Program-made: the position numbers and the translations under genes
In this document: one piece after another, positions 25,217 to 34,083 of the stretch
Layout of the letters: each line of letters starts with the position of its first letter
Numbering within the stretch: position 1 is the stretch's first letter
The notes under the pieces: generated by a model
The model's input: the letters and a program-made list of their open reading frames with translations, nothing else
Databases searched by the model: none
Told to the model about the DNA's origin: nothing
NCBI GenBank assembly: GCA_963666475.2
Contig: CAXXJM010000001.1
Span: 434,001-498,000, forward strand
Direction of reading: 5' to 3'
DNA: 64,000 nt
Source: JBFHIZ01 sp963666475
GTDB taxonomy: Bacteria; Bacillota; Clostridia; Lachnospirales; Lachnospiraceae

Positions 25217-25738
25217 ATGGAGAATCAAATGAAGAGAGTGGCAAAGTTTCATAAAGTGAGTTATGAACAATTTAAAAAAGACTTTTTAAAAGTTTTTAAC
25301 TATGAAGAACCGGAAATAAAAGAAGTATACGAATCCATTAAACTACCTGTAAGAGCAACCTCAAGAAGTGCGGGATACGATTTTTTTATGCCGGTATCTG
25401 TGTTGTTACAACCAAATACTGCGATACGTATTCCTACAGGGATCCGCTGCGAAATGGAGGGAAATTGGGTACTTCAATTATATCCTAGAAGCGGACTTGG
25501 TTTTCGATATCGACTTCAATTAGATAATACAGTAGGAATCATTGATGCGGATTATTTTGATGCAGATAATGAAGGGCATATTATGGCAAAAATGAGAAAT
25601 GATTCCAGAGAAGAAGAAGTCTTACTCCTTGAAAAAGGAAGTGGTTTTATGCAAGGAATATTTATGGAATTTGGTATTACAGTAGATGATGCTACCGAAG
25701 AAAAAAGAAGTGGTGGATTTGGTAGCACAGGAGCATAA
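25217..25738 (+). CDS. dut: dUTP diphosphatase (dUTPase)
   Basis: This trimeric-type dUTPase (173 aa) hydrolyses dUTP to dUMP and keeps uracil out of DNA. The five motifs appear in order: ATSRSAGYDF, YPRSGLGF, VGIIDADYF (with the catalytic Asp and Tyr), GSGFMQGIF and RSGGFGSTG. An N-terminal stretch of about 45 residues precedes motif 1, longer than in the shortest homologues and resembling phage and Bacillus Yos/Ync-type proteins. AAGGAAAG lies before the ATG; a second Met at residue 5 is possible. It also supports pyrimidine metabolism together with cdd. Confidence 0.93.
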   Translation: MENQMKRVAKFHKVSYEQFKKDFLKVFNYEEPEIKEVYESIKLPVRATSRSAGYDFFMPVSVLLQPNTAIRIPTGIRCEMEGNWVLQLYPRSGLGFRYRLQLDNTVGIIDADYFDADNEGHIMAKMRNDSREEEVLLLEKGSGFMQGIFMEFGITVDDATEEKRSGGFGSTGA

Positions 25739-25805
25739 TTTTATCTTGCAACAAAACAATAATTATGACAAAATACAAAGATAAAAGTTTAATGGAGGAA
25801 TTATT

Positions 25806-27263
25806 TTGAGTAAGATTAGAACAAGATTTGCACCAAGTCCAACAGGTAGAATGCATGTTGGAAATTTGAGAACTGCATTATATGCATTTTTGATTGCAAA
25901 ACATGAAGGCGGTGACTTTATATTAAGAATAGAGGACACTGATCAAGAAAGATTGGTAGAAGGCGCTGTTGATATTATTTATCGTACACTAAAAAACACA
26001 GGTTTGGTTCACGATGAGGGGCCGGATTTGGATAAAGGTTTCGGTCCATATGTTCAAAGTGAACGAATGGCTTCGGGGCTGTATCTTGAATATGCAAAAA
26101 AACTTGTTGAGAAGGGAGAAGCATATTACTGTTTTTGTGATAAGGAACGTTTGGCGACACTGGTGAGTGAAGTAGATGGAAAAACGTTGGTAACTTATGA
26201 TAAACATTGTCTTCAACTTTCAAAAGAAGAAGTGGAAGAAAATCTCAGGGTAAAAAAACCATATGTCATTAGACAAAACAATCCAGTTGAAGGAAAAACG
26301 GTTTTTCACGATGAGATTTATGGAGATATTTCGGTAGATAATTCTGAACTAGATGATATGATTTTGATTAAGTCGGACGGTTATCCTACTTATAATTTTG
26401 CGAATGTTATTGATGATCATTTGATGGAAATCACACATGTTGTAAGAGGAAATGAATATTTATCATCATCGCCAAAATATAATCGTTTATATGAGGCTTT
26501 TGGATGGGAAGTACCAATTTATGTGCATTGTCCATTAATTACAGATGAAGATCATAAAAAACTTTCAAAACGTTCTGGACATTCCTCATACGAAGATTTG
26601 GTGGAACAAGGATTTTTAACGGAAACAATTGTGAACTTTGTTTCTTTGTTAGGCTGGAGTCCAGAATCAAACCAGGAAATTTTCTCATTAGAAGAATTGA
26701 TTCAAGTATTCGATTATCATAAGATTTCAAAGTCTCCAGCGGTATTCGATTTCACGAAATTATCATGGATGAATGGTGAATATTTAAAGGCTATGGATTC
26801 GAAACGATTTTTTGAAATGGCACTTCCGGTAATGAAATCCGTAATTTCCCAAAATATCGATTTCGAAAAAGTCTCTGAAATGGTCAAAACAAGAATTGAA
26901 ACACTGCCTGAAATAAAGGAACATATTGATTTTTTCGAGAACGTTCCAGAATACAGTATAGAAATGTATTCACATAAAAAAATGAAGACAAATCCTGAAA
27001 ATTCACTAGTATTATTAGAAGAAGTACTTCCTGTATTAGAAAACCAGGATTCATTTACAAATGATGATTTGTTTACCATACTGAAAAACTTTGCTGATAG
27101 TAAAGAATACAAAGTTGGTTATGTAATGTGGCCAATTCGTACGGCTCTATCAGGAAAACAGATGACTCCGGCGGGTGCAACAGAGATTATGGAGGTTCTC
27201 GGAAAAGAAGAATCCATTAATCGTGTAAAACTTGCTATTTTGAAGTTACAAAAGGAAGCTTAA
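25806..27263 (+). CDS. gltX: Glutamyl-tRNA synthetase
   Basis: A class I aminoacyl-tRNA synthetase (485 aa) charging tRNA-Glu, and probably tRNA-Gln in organisms using the amidotransferase route. The N-terminus RFAPSPTGRMHVGNLRTAL contains the HIGH-type motif (HVGN) and KLSKRSG (252-258) is the KMSKS-type motif. Translation starts at TTG with GGAGG upstream. A poor promoter candidate (TTGCAA, 17 nt, CAAAAT) lies just before it. It is two bases upstream of the helicase gene. Confidence 0.96.
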   Translation: MSKIRTRFAPSPTGRMHVGNLRTALYAFLIAKHEGGDFILRIEDTDQERLVEGAVDIIYRTLKNTGLVHDEGPDLDKGFGPYVQSERMASGLYLEYAKKLVEKGEAYYCFCDKERLATLVSEVDGKTLVTYDKHCLQLSKEEVEENLRVKKPYVIRQNNPVEGKTVFHDEIYGDISVDNSELDDMILIKSDGYPTYNFANVIDDHLMEITHVVRGNEYLSSSPKYNRLYEAFGWEVPIYVHCPLITDEDHKKLSKRSGHSSYEDLVEQGFLTETIVNFVSLLGWSPESNQEIFSLEELIQVFDYHKISKSPAVFDFTKLSWMNGEYLKAMDSKRFFEMALPVMKSVISQNIDFEKVSEMVKTRIETLPEIKEHIDFFENVPEYSIEMYSHKKMKTNPENSLVLLEEVLPVLENQDSFTNDDLFTILKNFADSKEYKVGYVMWPIRTALSGKQMTPAGATEIMEVLGKEESINRVKLAILKLQKEA

Positions 27264-27265
27264 AT

Positions 27266-29128
27266 ATGATATATACCAAATCTCAATGGAATGCGATTAT
27301 GCATTCGAATGGACCTGCCGTAGTTTTGGCAGGTCCGGGATCTGGAAAAACAGCAGTTATTACTGAACGGATTCGTTTTCTACTTGATAAACGACTTGCG
27401 TTACCTGAACAGATCCTTGTGATTACGTTTACGAATGCTGCGGCTGAAGAAATGCGCACTCGATTTCATAATCAACAATCTCTTTTTATGCCAGTGGTCT
27501 TCAAGACCTTTCATGCTTTATTCTATCAAATTCTTTCCAACTATTCGGATATATTTCCAATACAAATACTAACAAATAAAGAACTCACCATGATTGCAAA
27601 AATAATTTGCATGGAGTGCTTTCATATTGATGATTTTCAAACAGAAATCTTTCATAAAGTATATATTTATCTATTGAACTATAAAAAAACAGTAGAAGGT
27701 AAAACACATCATTTTTTTACGATGGAAGAAGAAAAAAAGATCAACATGATATTTGAGGAAGAAAAATCATTTCGAAAACTTATTGACTTTAATGATTTAT
27801 TTGTTCTGTGCAAAAAAATATTGACAGAGTCAAATACCCTACTCAATGAAATTCAATCAAAATTTCTGTATATTTTAGTCGATGAATATCAGGATGTGAC
27901 GCCAGAGCAGAGTGAACTAATCTCTTTGCTGTCAAAAAAACATCGCAATATATTTGTGGTTGGAGATGAAGACCAGTCAATCTATGGGTTTTGTGGCTCT
28001 AATGCATCTGCAATGAAAGATTTTATACTACAATATCCAGATGCAAAGATATTTCGGTTAGAAGATAATTTTCGATCCGCTAAGGCGATTATGTATCATG
28101 CCAATAAACTAATTGAACATAATTCAAATCGTATTGGAATTCAAATGCAATGTAAGAAAAGATCAGATGGATTGGTAAAGATAAAATCTAGTAAAGACAA
28201 CGAGGATAGTGTTTTAATGCTAGCAAACTATTTAGATGAAACGAACCTATTGATAAAGCAAAAAAACGACCCTGGATTACCGAAAAGAAAGATTGCGCTA
28301 CTTTTTCGTACAAAGGTGGGATTGTTAAATTTTAAGAATAAGTTGATGAGTAAAATTATGGAGTCTTATAATAAAAAATCAGTGTTCTTATATTTGGGGA
28401 AAAGTGAACCAATACAAGATATATTATCATATCTACGAGTAATCCATGGGGGTATTAGTAGAACGGATTATATAAGAATTATAAACCGACCGGAGAGGTT
28501 TATCCGAGAGTCTGTATGTAGGGAAAATAAAATGAATCTTGAAAGCATTAAAATTTTGTATCAATCAGAGCAAAAGATTTTAAAGATACTTGAAAAGTTG
28601 GAAATGGATTTTAAATTTGTTCAAAATCTCACTTTAGCATCAGGTATTCATTATATACGCCATCAAATGGGATATGAGGAATATGCGAAAAAGCAACGGT
28701 TAGAGAAAAATCAGAACTTCGAGAATTATTTCCAAGAAATAAACTGCTTAATGAGTCTAGCAACAGAATCTACTTGTGTAAAAGTACTTGAGGAAAAGTT
28801 AGAGGAAGAAAAACAAAGACAAAAAAAGGAACATAATGAAATCTACAATCAAGGAATCGAAAATAGATTTGGTCATCTAAAGATTTCCTTTTCGACCATG
28901 CATGCATCAAAAGGTTTGGAGTTTGATGTAATTTGGATCATTCATGTAAATGAAGGGAATATTCCACAAAGTATAGGGATGGAGAAAGAAGGAAATTTAG
29001 AAGAGGAAAGAAGATTATTTTATGTTGCTTTAACAAGGGCGAAAGAAGAAGTTTATATACATTACATAGAAAATAAAAATGACCAACATCGGAAGTCAAG
29101 ATTTATCCATGAAATACTTGACACCTAG
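27266..29128 (+). CDS. UvrD/PcrA-family DNA helicase, short form
   Basis: A superfamily 1A helicase of 620 aa. The motifs run in order: YTKSQWNAI (Q motif), LAGPGSGKT (motif I), LVDEYQDV (motif II, Asp206 and Glu207), VVGDEDQSIYGFCGS (III), EDNFRS (IV), MHASKGLEFDVIWI (V) and RRLFYVALTRAKEEV (VI). It is about 100 residues shorter than PcrA, with the loss spread over the 1B/2B accessory regions and the C-terminal tail. It is probably a repair or recombination helicase, but not necessarily the housekeeping PcrA. It begins two bases after gltX with GGAAGC upstream, and ends near a long-range hairpin. Confidence 0.9.
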   Translation: MIYTKSQWNAIMHSNGPAVVLAGPGSGKTAVITERIRFLLDKRLALPEQILVITFTNAAAEEMRTRFHNQQSLFMPVVFKTFHALFYQILSNYSDIFPIQILTNKELTMIAKIICMECFHIDDFQTEIFHKVYIYLLNYKKTVEGKTHHFFTMEEEKKINMIFEEEKSFRKLIDFNDLFVLCKKILTESNTLLNEIQSKFLYILVDEYQDVTPEQSELISLLSKKHRNIFVVGDEDQSIYGFCGSNASAMKDFILQYPDAKIFRLEDNFRSAKAIMYHANKLIEHNSNRIGIQMQCKKRSDGLVKIKSSKDNEDSVLMLANYLDETNLLIKQKNDPGLPKRKIALLFRTKVGLLNFKNKLMSKIMESYNKKSVFLYLGKSEPIQDILSYLRVIHGGISRTDYIRIINRPERFIRESVCRENKMNLESIKILYQSEQKILKILEKLEMDFKFVQNLTLASGIHYIRHQMGYEEYAKKQRLEKNQNFENYFQEINCLMSLATESTCVKVLEEKLEEEKQRQKKEHNEIYNQGIENRFGHLKISFSTMHASKGLEFDVIWIIHVNEGNIPQSIGMEKEGNLEEERRLFYVALTRAKEEVYIHYIENKNDQHRKSRFIHEILDT

Positions 29129-29140
29129 TTGGTCAGATTT
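29080..29140. terminator. Possible two-part terminator hairpin at the helicase 3' end
   Basis: TGACCAAC (29080-29087) pairs with GTTGGTCA (29128-29135), and nested inside it GTCAAG (29095-29100) pairs with CTTGAC (29117-29122). The outer arm overlaps the stop codon, and GATTTTCT follows. It sits between convergent genes, where a terminator is expected, but the loop is long. Confidence 0.45.
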
Positions 29141-29141
29141 T

Positions 29142-29462
29142 CTATTCTTCAATAATTTCGTCGAATTCGTTTTCGTTTAAATACTCTTCAAAAGCTTTTG
29201 CAACGCGTTCGTATTCTTCATCATCTTCAATGTAACGAAGCTCAGGTTCCTCTTCTGGATCATTTTCGTTTTCTTTGTATCCATAGAACCAAACATCACC
29301 TTCTTCATTTTCTCCATTCTCATCAAGAGGTAGTAAAAAGATATAGTCTTGTTCTTCAACTTCTAAAATTACCAGGACAGCACATTCAACATCGCCATCT
29401 TCTAATTGTAAGGTAATGGTCATTTCTTCATCACTTGATGAATCATTTGATTTATTATTCAT
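29142..29462 (-). CDS. DUF1292 family protein
   Basis: A 106-aa, very acidic protein of the DUF1292 family common in Firmicutes, function unknown. The family core is visible as LQLEDGDVECAVLVILEVEEQDYIFLLPLDENGE followed by an acidic EPELRYIEDDEEYERVAKAFEEYL end. The ATG at 29460-29462 follows a GGAG site. The frame is open 25 codons further upstream, but that part contains the promoter. Confidence 0.88.
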   Translation of the reverse strand: MNNKSNDSSSDEEMTITLQLEDGDVECAVLVILEVEEQDYIFLLPLDENGENEEGDVWFYGYKENENDPEEEPELRYIEDDEEYERVAKAFEEYLNENEFDEIIEE

Positions 29463-29508
29463 TTTTTTCTCCATTCTATTCTTGGTTTGCAGATTTACTT
29501 TCAAATTC

Positions 29509-29537
29509 ATTTTACATAAGAAACAACAAAGTTGCAA
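29509..29537 (-). promoter_or_regulatory. Promoter of the DUF1292 gene
   Basis: On the - strand, TTGCAA (29532-29537), a 17-nt spacer and TAAAAT (29509-29514). It lies back to back with the promoter of the GH13-like gene. Confidence 0.75.
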
Positions 29538-29554
29538 GATGAGAAATCCTTTCT

Positions 29555-29582
29555 TTTACATTTTCATAAAATATGATAAACT
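29555..29582 (+). promoter_or_regulatory. Promoter of the GH13-like gene
   Basis: -35 TTTACA (29555-29560), 16-nt spacer, -10 TAAACT (29577-29582). Confidence 0.65.
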
Positions 29583-29611
29583 AGGTTGAGTATATTTATG
29601 AAAGGGGACCT

Positions 29612-31519
29612 ATGAAAAAAGGGTTAATCGAGGGGATTCAAATTCATGCAATTCACGAATATCCAATTCAACATGGCATTAGACCATGTGAAGATGGTTT
29701 TTTTGTTTGTGTAAAACTTGAGAACGTAAAAAATGCTGGAATATGTTTGTTTCCACGTGAACAAACTCAATATATGCAATCGCTAAATATGAATGATGCG
29801 ATTTGGCTTTCGTTCCCAGATTATACTCGGATCGGATTCCTTTATTCTTTGAAGGTTGAAGGGATTAATATACGTGACTACATATATTGTTTTTACAAAG
29901 ATGATCAATTTTTTGCAGATGAATACGGGACTCGTTTTACACAATCTAAAACAGTGACTTTTGATGAAAAAGAAACAGTGATTTCTTTGGTTTTTGCTTA
30001 TGTTGACAGGAGTGAATATTCCTGGATAAAGGATCAGGCACCTAACATTCCAATGGAAGAACTGATAATTTATGGGATTCACCCCAAAGGATTTACCGCA
30101 CATTCGGCTGCAAAAGTAAAGCACCCTGGAACGTTTCTTGGAATTATAGAAAAGTTGCCATATTTAAAAGAGCTGGGAGTGAATGCTCTTGAACTGATGC
30201 CTTGCTATGAATTTGAATCAGAAGAAATCGTTCGACAAGAGGACCGCATAAGTTTCTACTCATACAAGGATCGTATACCTAATTTGAAGATACCTTTGGT
30301 TCGAACAAATTTTTGGGGATATAAAGAAGGGCTGTATTTTGCTCCTAAAGCATCTTATTCTTTTTCGGAAGATGCCGTATACGAGTTTAAATCATTTGTA
30401 GAGCAAATGCATAAGAATAAAGTGGAAGTCATTATGCAGATTTTTTTCCCATCTGATTATTTAGAGTGTAAAATGGCAGAAGTGCTAAGATTTTGGGCCT
30501 TGAATTTTCATGTCGATGGATTTCGATTGATCGGAAGTAACATTCATAATACGTTCTTTTTACAAGATGATATAATTTCTCGTGTAAAACTATTTGTGGA
30601 TGAATTAGATGATAATGATATTCATTATTTAAGAACAGCTGATAGAAACAAGTTGGTTGGTATTTCAGACAGCAACGAAATAATCAATTTTAAAAGATTT
30701 TTAAAGGGTGATGAAAATGTTGTTTCTGCTTTTATGAAACACATTTATAAAAATACTGAAGTGGGCAGAACAGTTCATCGGATATCTGATATGTGGGGAT
30801 TTACCTTAATGGACCTTGTGTCATACAATCAAAAACACAATTTAGATAATTTGGAAAATAACACGGATGGTACAAATGAAAACTTTAGCTGGAATCATGG
30901 GGAAGAAGGAATTACAAAGAAACGATCCATAAATTTGTTGAGAAAAAAACAAATTAAGAATGCTATTTCGCTATTGTTATTATCTCCAGGAGTAGTTTAC
31001 ATTCGAGGTGGAGATGAATTTGGATTTTCTCAAAAAGGGAATAACAATCCATACTGCCAGGATAATGAAATTTCATGGATTGATTGGAGTCTAAAACGTA
31101 AAAATAAAGAGATTTATAAGTATACAAGAGAGTTGCTTTTGTTTCGAAATGCACATAAAATTTTTCATTCAAAAGAAGGTCTACGATCCATGGATTATTT
31201 AGGCTATGGTTATCCAGATGTGTCTTTTCATGGTAAAGAAGCTTGGGTACCTGAAATCTCTGATTCAGACCATGGGATTGCAATTATGTTTTATGAAAGA
31301 TATGCAAATGTTTCTAATCCAAAAAAATCATATGTATATATTGCATATAATTTATATTGGGAAGAGCAAGAGTTTGCACTTCCAAGACTACCGAAAGATT
31401 TAGGGTGGGTTATTGAACAGGAAACTGATGAAACATTCGTAGAAATACTTGAACATGAGGAAGAAAAGTTACATATCCCTTCAAGAAGTATATGTATTTT
31501 AGTAAGTAAGGAAAAATAA
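29612..31519 (+). CDS. GH13 pullulanase/GlgX-like protein lacking all catalytic residues
   Basis: A 635-aa protein with the fold signature of type I pullulanase or glycogen debranching enzyme: HPGTFLGIIEKLPYLKELGVNALELMP (171-197), FWGYKEGLYFAPKASYS, GFTLMDLVSYNQKHN, ENFSWNHGEEG and GGDEFGFSQKGNNNPYCQDNE. The catalytic elements are gone. Region I (271-282) reads VEVIMQIFFPSD instead of a DVVYNHT type. Region II is VDGFRLIGS (301-309) with Ile307 where the nucleophile Asp belongs. No acid/base Glu is evident after 335, and MWGF (394-397) replaces HDGF. It is therefore probably a pseudoenzyme, perhaps glycan-binding or regulatory. AAAGGGG precedes the ATG. The DUF5662 gene starts one base after its stop. 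Confidence 0.82.
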   Translation: MKKGLIEGIQIHAIHEYPIQHGIRPCEDGFFVCVKLENVKNAGICLFPREQTQYMQSLNMNDAIWLSFPDYTRIGFLYSLKVEGINIRDYIYCFYKDDQFFADEYGTRFTQSKTVTFDEKETVISLVFAYVDRSEYSWIKDQAPNIPMEELIIYGIHPKGFTAHSAAKVKHPGTFLGIIEKLPYLKELGVNALELMPCYEFESEEIVRQEDRISFYSYKDRIPNLKIPLVRTNFWGYKEGLYFAPKASYSFSEDAVYEFKSFVEQMHKNKVEVIMQIFFPSDYLECKMAEVLRFWALNFHVDGFRLIGSNIHNTFFLQDDIISRVKLFVDELDDNDIHYLRTADRNKLVGISDSNEIINFKRFLKGDENVVSAFMKHIYKNTEVGRTVHRISDMWGFTLMDLVSYNQKHNLDNLENNTDGTNENFSWNHGEEGITKKRSINLLRKKQIKNAISLLLLSPGVVYIRGGDEFGFSQKGNNNPYCQDNEISWIDWSLKRKNKEIYKYTRELLLFRNAHKIFHSKEGLRSMDYLGYGYPDVSFHGKEAWVPEISDSDHGIAIMFYERYANVSNPKKSYVYIAYNLYWEEQEFALPRLPKDLGWVIEQETDETFVEILEHEEEKLHIPSRSICILVSKEK

Positions 31520-31520
31520 C

Positions 31521-32054
31521 ATGAAATTTTTAAAACATTTAATGACTGTTACAAAACATCGATATTTGGTAATGAAAGGTTGTTTCGCCGTTGGATTATA
31601 TATGCAAGGTATTACACATGATCTCTCAAAATTTTCTCCGACGGAATTTTTTGTCGGAGTAAAATATTATCAGGGGGTTCGAAGCCCAAATAATGCTGAA
31701 AGGGAAGTATATGGATATTCTTCCGCATGGTTGCATCACAAAGGACGTAACAAGCATCATTTTGAGTATTGGGTAGATTATAATATTCACAAAAGAGGTA
31801 CTTTTATTCCGGTGAAAATGCCCGAAAAGTACGTAGTTGAAATGGTTATGGATAGGATTGCAGCGTGTAAAGTTTATGATAAGGCTGAAGGTAAAGCATA
31901 TGAAAATGATCATCCTTATTTATATTTTGCAAAAGGTTTGGATCATACTCATCTTGAACCATCTACATATGAATTGTTAGAAAAATTATTAAAAATGCTT
32001 GCTGAAAAAGGTGAAAAATTCACATTTCATTATATTCGGACAGAAATTTTATAG
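31521..32054 (+). CDS. DUF5662 family protein
   Basis: A 177-aa protein of a family I know only as DUF5662; no function is established. It is rich in conserved His and Asp: KHRYLVMKGC, ITHDLSKFSPTEF, WLHHKGRNKHHFEYW and the late LDHTHLEP, a spread that suggests a metal-bound, HD-like active site (inference). It starts one base after the GH13-like stop, with AAGGA in that gene's end, so it is translated from the same message, and trpS follows 17 bases later. Confidence 0.8.
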   Translation: MKFLKHLMTVTKHRYLVMKGCFAVGLYMQGITHDLSKFSPTEFFVGVKYYQGVRSPNNAEREVYGYSSAWLHHKGRNKHHFEYWVDYNIHKRGTFIPVKMPEKYVVEMVMDRIAACKVYDKAEGKAYENDHPYLYFAKGLDHTHLEPSTYELLEKLLKMLAEKGEKFTFHYIRTEIL

Positions 32055-32071
32055 ATTAGAATGGAGAAGAC

Positions 32072-33076
32072 ATGATAGGAGAAAAGAAAGTACTATTTAG
32101 TGGAATGCAGTCAACTGGAGATTTAACGCTTGGAAATTATTTGGGTGCATTAAAGAATTGGGTAAATCTAACGGATGAGTATGAGTGTTTTTATTCTGTA
32201 GTAGACATGCATTCGATTACGGTTCGTCAAGATCCACAGGAACTTCGGAAAAAGGCCCGAAATTTGATGACATTATATATTGCAGCTGGATTGGATCCAA
32301 AGAAAAGTTGTCTTTATTATCAGTCCCATGTTTCAGCACATGCTGAACTTGCTTGGATATTGAATTGTTTCACTTATATGGGTGAACTAAATCGTATGAC
32401 TCAATTTAAGGATAAATCTGCAAAACACGCAAACAATATCAATGCAGGATTATTTACATACCCTGTATTGATGGCATCGGATATCTTGCTTTTTCAGTCA
32501 GATATTGTTCCAGTAGGCAAGGATCAAATGCAGCATCTAGAGCTTACAAGAGATTTAGCGACACGTTTTAATAGTATCTATGGGGATGTATTTACGATTC
32601 CAGAACCTTATATTGGAAAGGCCGGTTCTAAAGTTATGAGTTTGCAAGAACCTGAAAAGAAAATGTCGAAGTCTGACGAAAATCCAAATGCAAGTATTTA
32701 TATTATGGATGACAAAGATACAATTATTCGAAAGTTTAAGAGAGCGGTTACGGATTCCTATACAACGGTACAGTACCGTGACGAGCAACCTGGAATTCGA
32801 AATTTAATTGATATTTACTGTGCTGTAAATGGAAAGACACCAGATCAAGTTGTGGCGGAATTTGATGGAAAAGGATACGGTGATTTTAAAGTTGCGGTTG
32901 GAGAAGCTGTAGCAGATATGCTTGCACCACTTCATACGAAATATGATGAGTTATCGAAAGATAAGGCGTTTGTTGATTCGGTTATAAAAGAAAACAGTGA
33001 TAAAGCTTCTTATTTTGCAAACAAAACACTGCGAAAAGTACAAAAGAAAGTTGGTTTTCCTGTTAAAGTCAATTAG
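32072..33076 (+). CDS. trpS: Tryptophanyl-tRNA synthetase
   Basis: A class I synthetase of 334 aa that charges tRNA-Trp. The N-terminal signature SGMQSTGDLTLGNYLGA holds the HIGH-equivalent LTLGN (18-22), and EKKMSKSDEN (about 197-201) is the KMSKS loop. AATGGAGAAG precedes the ATG. There is no room for a T-box leader in the 17-base gap, so it depends on the upstream promoter before the GH13-like gene. Confidence 0.96.
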   Translation: MIGEKKVLFSGMQSTGDLTLGNYLGALKNWVNLTDEYECFYSVVDMHSITVRQDPQELRKKARNLMTLYIAAGLDPKKSCLYYQSHVSAHAELAWILNCFTYMGELNRMTQFKDKSAKHANNINAGLFTYPVLMASDILLFQSDIVPVGKDQMQHLELTRDLATRFNSIYGDVFTIPEPYIGKAGSKVMSLQEPEKKMSKSDENPNASIYIMDDKDTIIRKFKRAVTDSYTTVQYRDEQPGIRNLIDIYCAVNGKTPDQVVAEFDGKGYGDFKVAVGEAVADMLAPLHTKYDELSKDKAFVDSVIKENSDKASYFANKTLRKVQKKVGFPVKVN

Positions 33077-33103
33077 AGTTGAAAATAATAGTATACAGTT
33101 TTA

Positions 33104-33132
33104 TTGACAACAGAATCCTTTTATTTTATACT
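33104..33132 (+). promoter_or_regulatory. Promoter of the DegV gene
   Basis: A near-consensus promoter: -35 TTGACA (33104-33109), 17-nt spacer, -10 TATACT (33127-33132). Confidence 0.85.
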
Positions 33133-33135
33133 ACT

Positions 33136-33160
33136 TTATGTAGTTTTTAATACTACATAA
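33136..33160 (+). promoter_or_regulatory. Inverted repeat at the start point of the DegV gene
   Basis: TTATGTAGT (33136-33144) and ACTACATAA (33152-33160) form a perfect 9-bp inverted repeat with a 7-base centre, and a third ACTAC half lies at 33130-33134 in the -10 region. It covers the expected start point, which fits an operator; an RNA hairpin at the 5' end is the alternative. Confidence 0.58.
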
Positions 33161-33193
33161 CTATTTCGAAAAACACTTGAAAAGGAGAAAAGG

Positions 33194-34081
33194 ATGAATC
33201 AATTTGTTTTGACTTGCTGTTCTACAGCAGATATGTCCGAAGAATTTTTTGCGGCACATAATATTCCGTATGCATGTTTTTCATTTACCATGAGTGGCAA
33301 AGAGTATGAGGATGACTATGGAAAATCAATTTCCATTGAAGAGTTTTATAAAAGAATTGTAGATGGAGAGCAGGCTGTAACATCTCAGATCAATGCAGAA
33401 AAGTATTGTGAAATGTTTGAGCCTATCTTAGAAGAAGGGAATGATATTCTACATTTGACATTATCTTCAGGAATCACCAGCACCTATAATTCAGCTATGA
33501 TTGCAAAAGAAATGATGGAAGAAAAGTATCCTGAGCGAAAAGTATTTGTTGTTGATAGCTATGCAGCTTCATCAGGATATGGTTTGTTGGTTTCTTATGC
33601 ATGTGATTTAAGAGATGCTGGAAAAAGTGCGGAAGAAACAAGAGATTGGGTAGAAGCGAATAAACTTCGTGTTCACCATTGGTTTTTTTCAACGGATTTA
33701 ACAAGCTATCTTAGAGGTGGAAGAATTTCAGCGACGTCTGCTTGGTTTGGTACAGTTTTGCATATTTGCCCGCTTATGAATGTTGACCATGTAGGAAGAT
33801 TGATACCAAGATTTAAAGTTCGTGGGAAAAAGAAGGTTATCACAGAGATTGTCAAAAAGATGGAAGAGAATGCAGACAATGGGTATGATTATGACGGACG
33901 TTGTTATATTTCACATTCTGCATGTATGGAAGATGCTAAAGAAGTTGCAGATTTAATTGAATCGAAATTTCCAAAATTAAAGGGAAAAGTAGAAATTTAC
34001 AACATAGGAACTGTAATCGGAAGCCATACTGGAGTTGGAACAGTTGCATTATATTTCTTGGGGAAAGAAAGAGTTGACTAA
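33194..34081 (+). CDS. DegV family fatty-acid-binding protein
   Basis: A 295-aa DegV/FakB-type protein. Family members bind a fatty acid and present it to fatty acid kinase for phosphorylation. Visible elements are the N-terminal TCCSTADMSEEFF, the EQAVTSQINAEKY segment, LTLSSGITSTYNSA, SYAASSGYG and LRGGRISATSA, and the C-terminal GSHTGVGTVALYF. AAAAGGAG precedes the ATG. The gene has its own strong promoter with an operator-like repeat and a terminator, so it is regulated alone. Confidence 0.92.
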   Translation: MNQFVLTCCSTADMSEEFFAAHNIPYACFSFTMSGKEYEDDYGKSISIEEFYKRIVDGEQAVTSQINAEKYCEMFEPILEEGNDILHLTLSSGITSTYNSAMIAKEMMEEKYPERKVFVVDSYAASSGYGLLVSYACDLRDAGKSAEETRDWVEANKLRVHHWFFSTDLTSYLRGGRISATSAWFGTVLHICPLMNVDHVGRLIPRFKVRGKKKVITEIVKKMEENADNGYDYDGRCYISHSACMEDAKEVADLIESKFPKLKGKVEIYNIGTVIGSHTGVGTVALYFLGKERVD

Positions 34082-34083
34082 AA

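Noticed and set aside
32055..32071. T-box before trpS
   Set aside because: A 17-base intergenic gap cannot hold one.
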